Shown piece after piece: positions 26,336 to 26,336 of a stretch of DNA of 26,336 bases. Every line of letters begins with the position of its first letter. Position 1 is the stretch's first letter. The position numbers were made by a program, and so were the translations under genes. The stretch is from Spizellomyces punctatus DAOM BR117 (lineage: Eukaryota; Chytridiomycota; Chytridiomycetes; Spizellomycetales; Spizellomycetaceae). The stretch is taken from positions 410,649-436,984 of the forward strand of contig NW_015971539.1 of assembly GCF_000182565.1 (NCBI RefSeq), in the 5' to 3' direction. Below the pieces are notes generated by a model. That model was not told the origin of the DNA and did not search any database. It saw nothing but the letters and a program-made list of their open reading frames with translations.

Positions 26336-26336
26336 A

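Overview
This is nuclear DNA of a fungus. Almost every gene is cut by many short GT-AG introns, mostly 55-80 nt. The gene set contains a fungal-type APC amino-acid permease and a septation-initiation-network kinase with the C-terminal armadillo-like repeats seen in fission-yeast Cdc7 and Aspergillus SepH. One gene encodes a protein that matches only the C-terminal half of Integrator subunit 2 (INTS2). Integrator is absent from the model yeasts, and to my knowledge from most Dikarya. That makes an early-diverging or otherwise intron-rich fungal lineage more likely than a yeast, but this placement is inference. I could not run any search, so family assignments rest on motif and segment-level recognition. 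Exon joins were worked out by hand and, with the exceptions noted, keep reading phase.

Layout, left to right. (1) 1-1561 (+): 3' part of an amino-acid/GABA-type permease. (2) 1863-2657 (+): an intronless CoA-type Nudix hydrolase. It lies tail-to-tail, 45 bp away, with (3) 2703-4162 (-): mitochondrial lipoyl synthase. (4) 4443-7911 (-): a 15-exon UTP17/WDR75 WD40 protein of the small-subunit processome. (5) 8417-9589 (+): transaldolase, divergent from UTP17 across about 505 bp. (6) 9744-12220 (-): the INTS2-like gene, 10 exons. (7) 12438-12884 (+): tubulin-binding cofactor A, divergent from INTS2 and ending 30 bp from (8) 12915-16972 (-): the SepH/Cdc7-type kinase, 20 exons. (9) 16971-20288 (+): ELG1/ATAD5, the large subunit of the PCNA-unloading RFC-like complex; its first ATG overlaps the kinase ATG on the other strand. 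(10) 20433-26335 (-): RNA polymerase III largest subunit, 26 exons in the window and missing only its extreme N-terminus.

This is a compact run of unrelated housekeeping genes, not a functional cluster. Two themes recur by chance or shared expression: growth and translation (UTP17, Pol III) and cell-cycle/chromosome work (SepH kinase, ELG1, tubulin cofactor A). I saw no transposon, tRNA, rRNA, simple-repeat array or viral sequence. The most unusual items are the half-length INTS2 homologue, the zero-gap divergent kinase/ELG1 pair with a TCACGTGA palindrome between the likely start sites, a GC-AG intron in ELG1, two stop-free introns of length divisible by three, and several introns near 40 nt.
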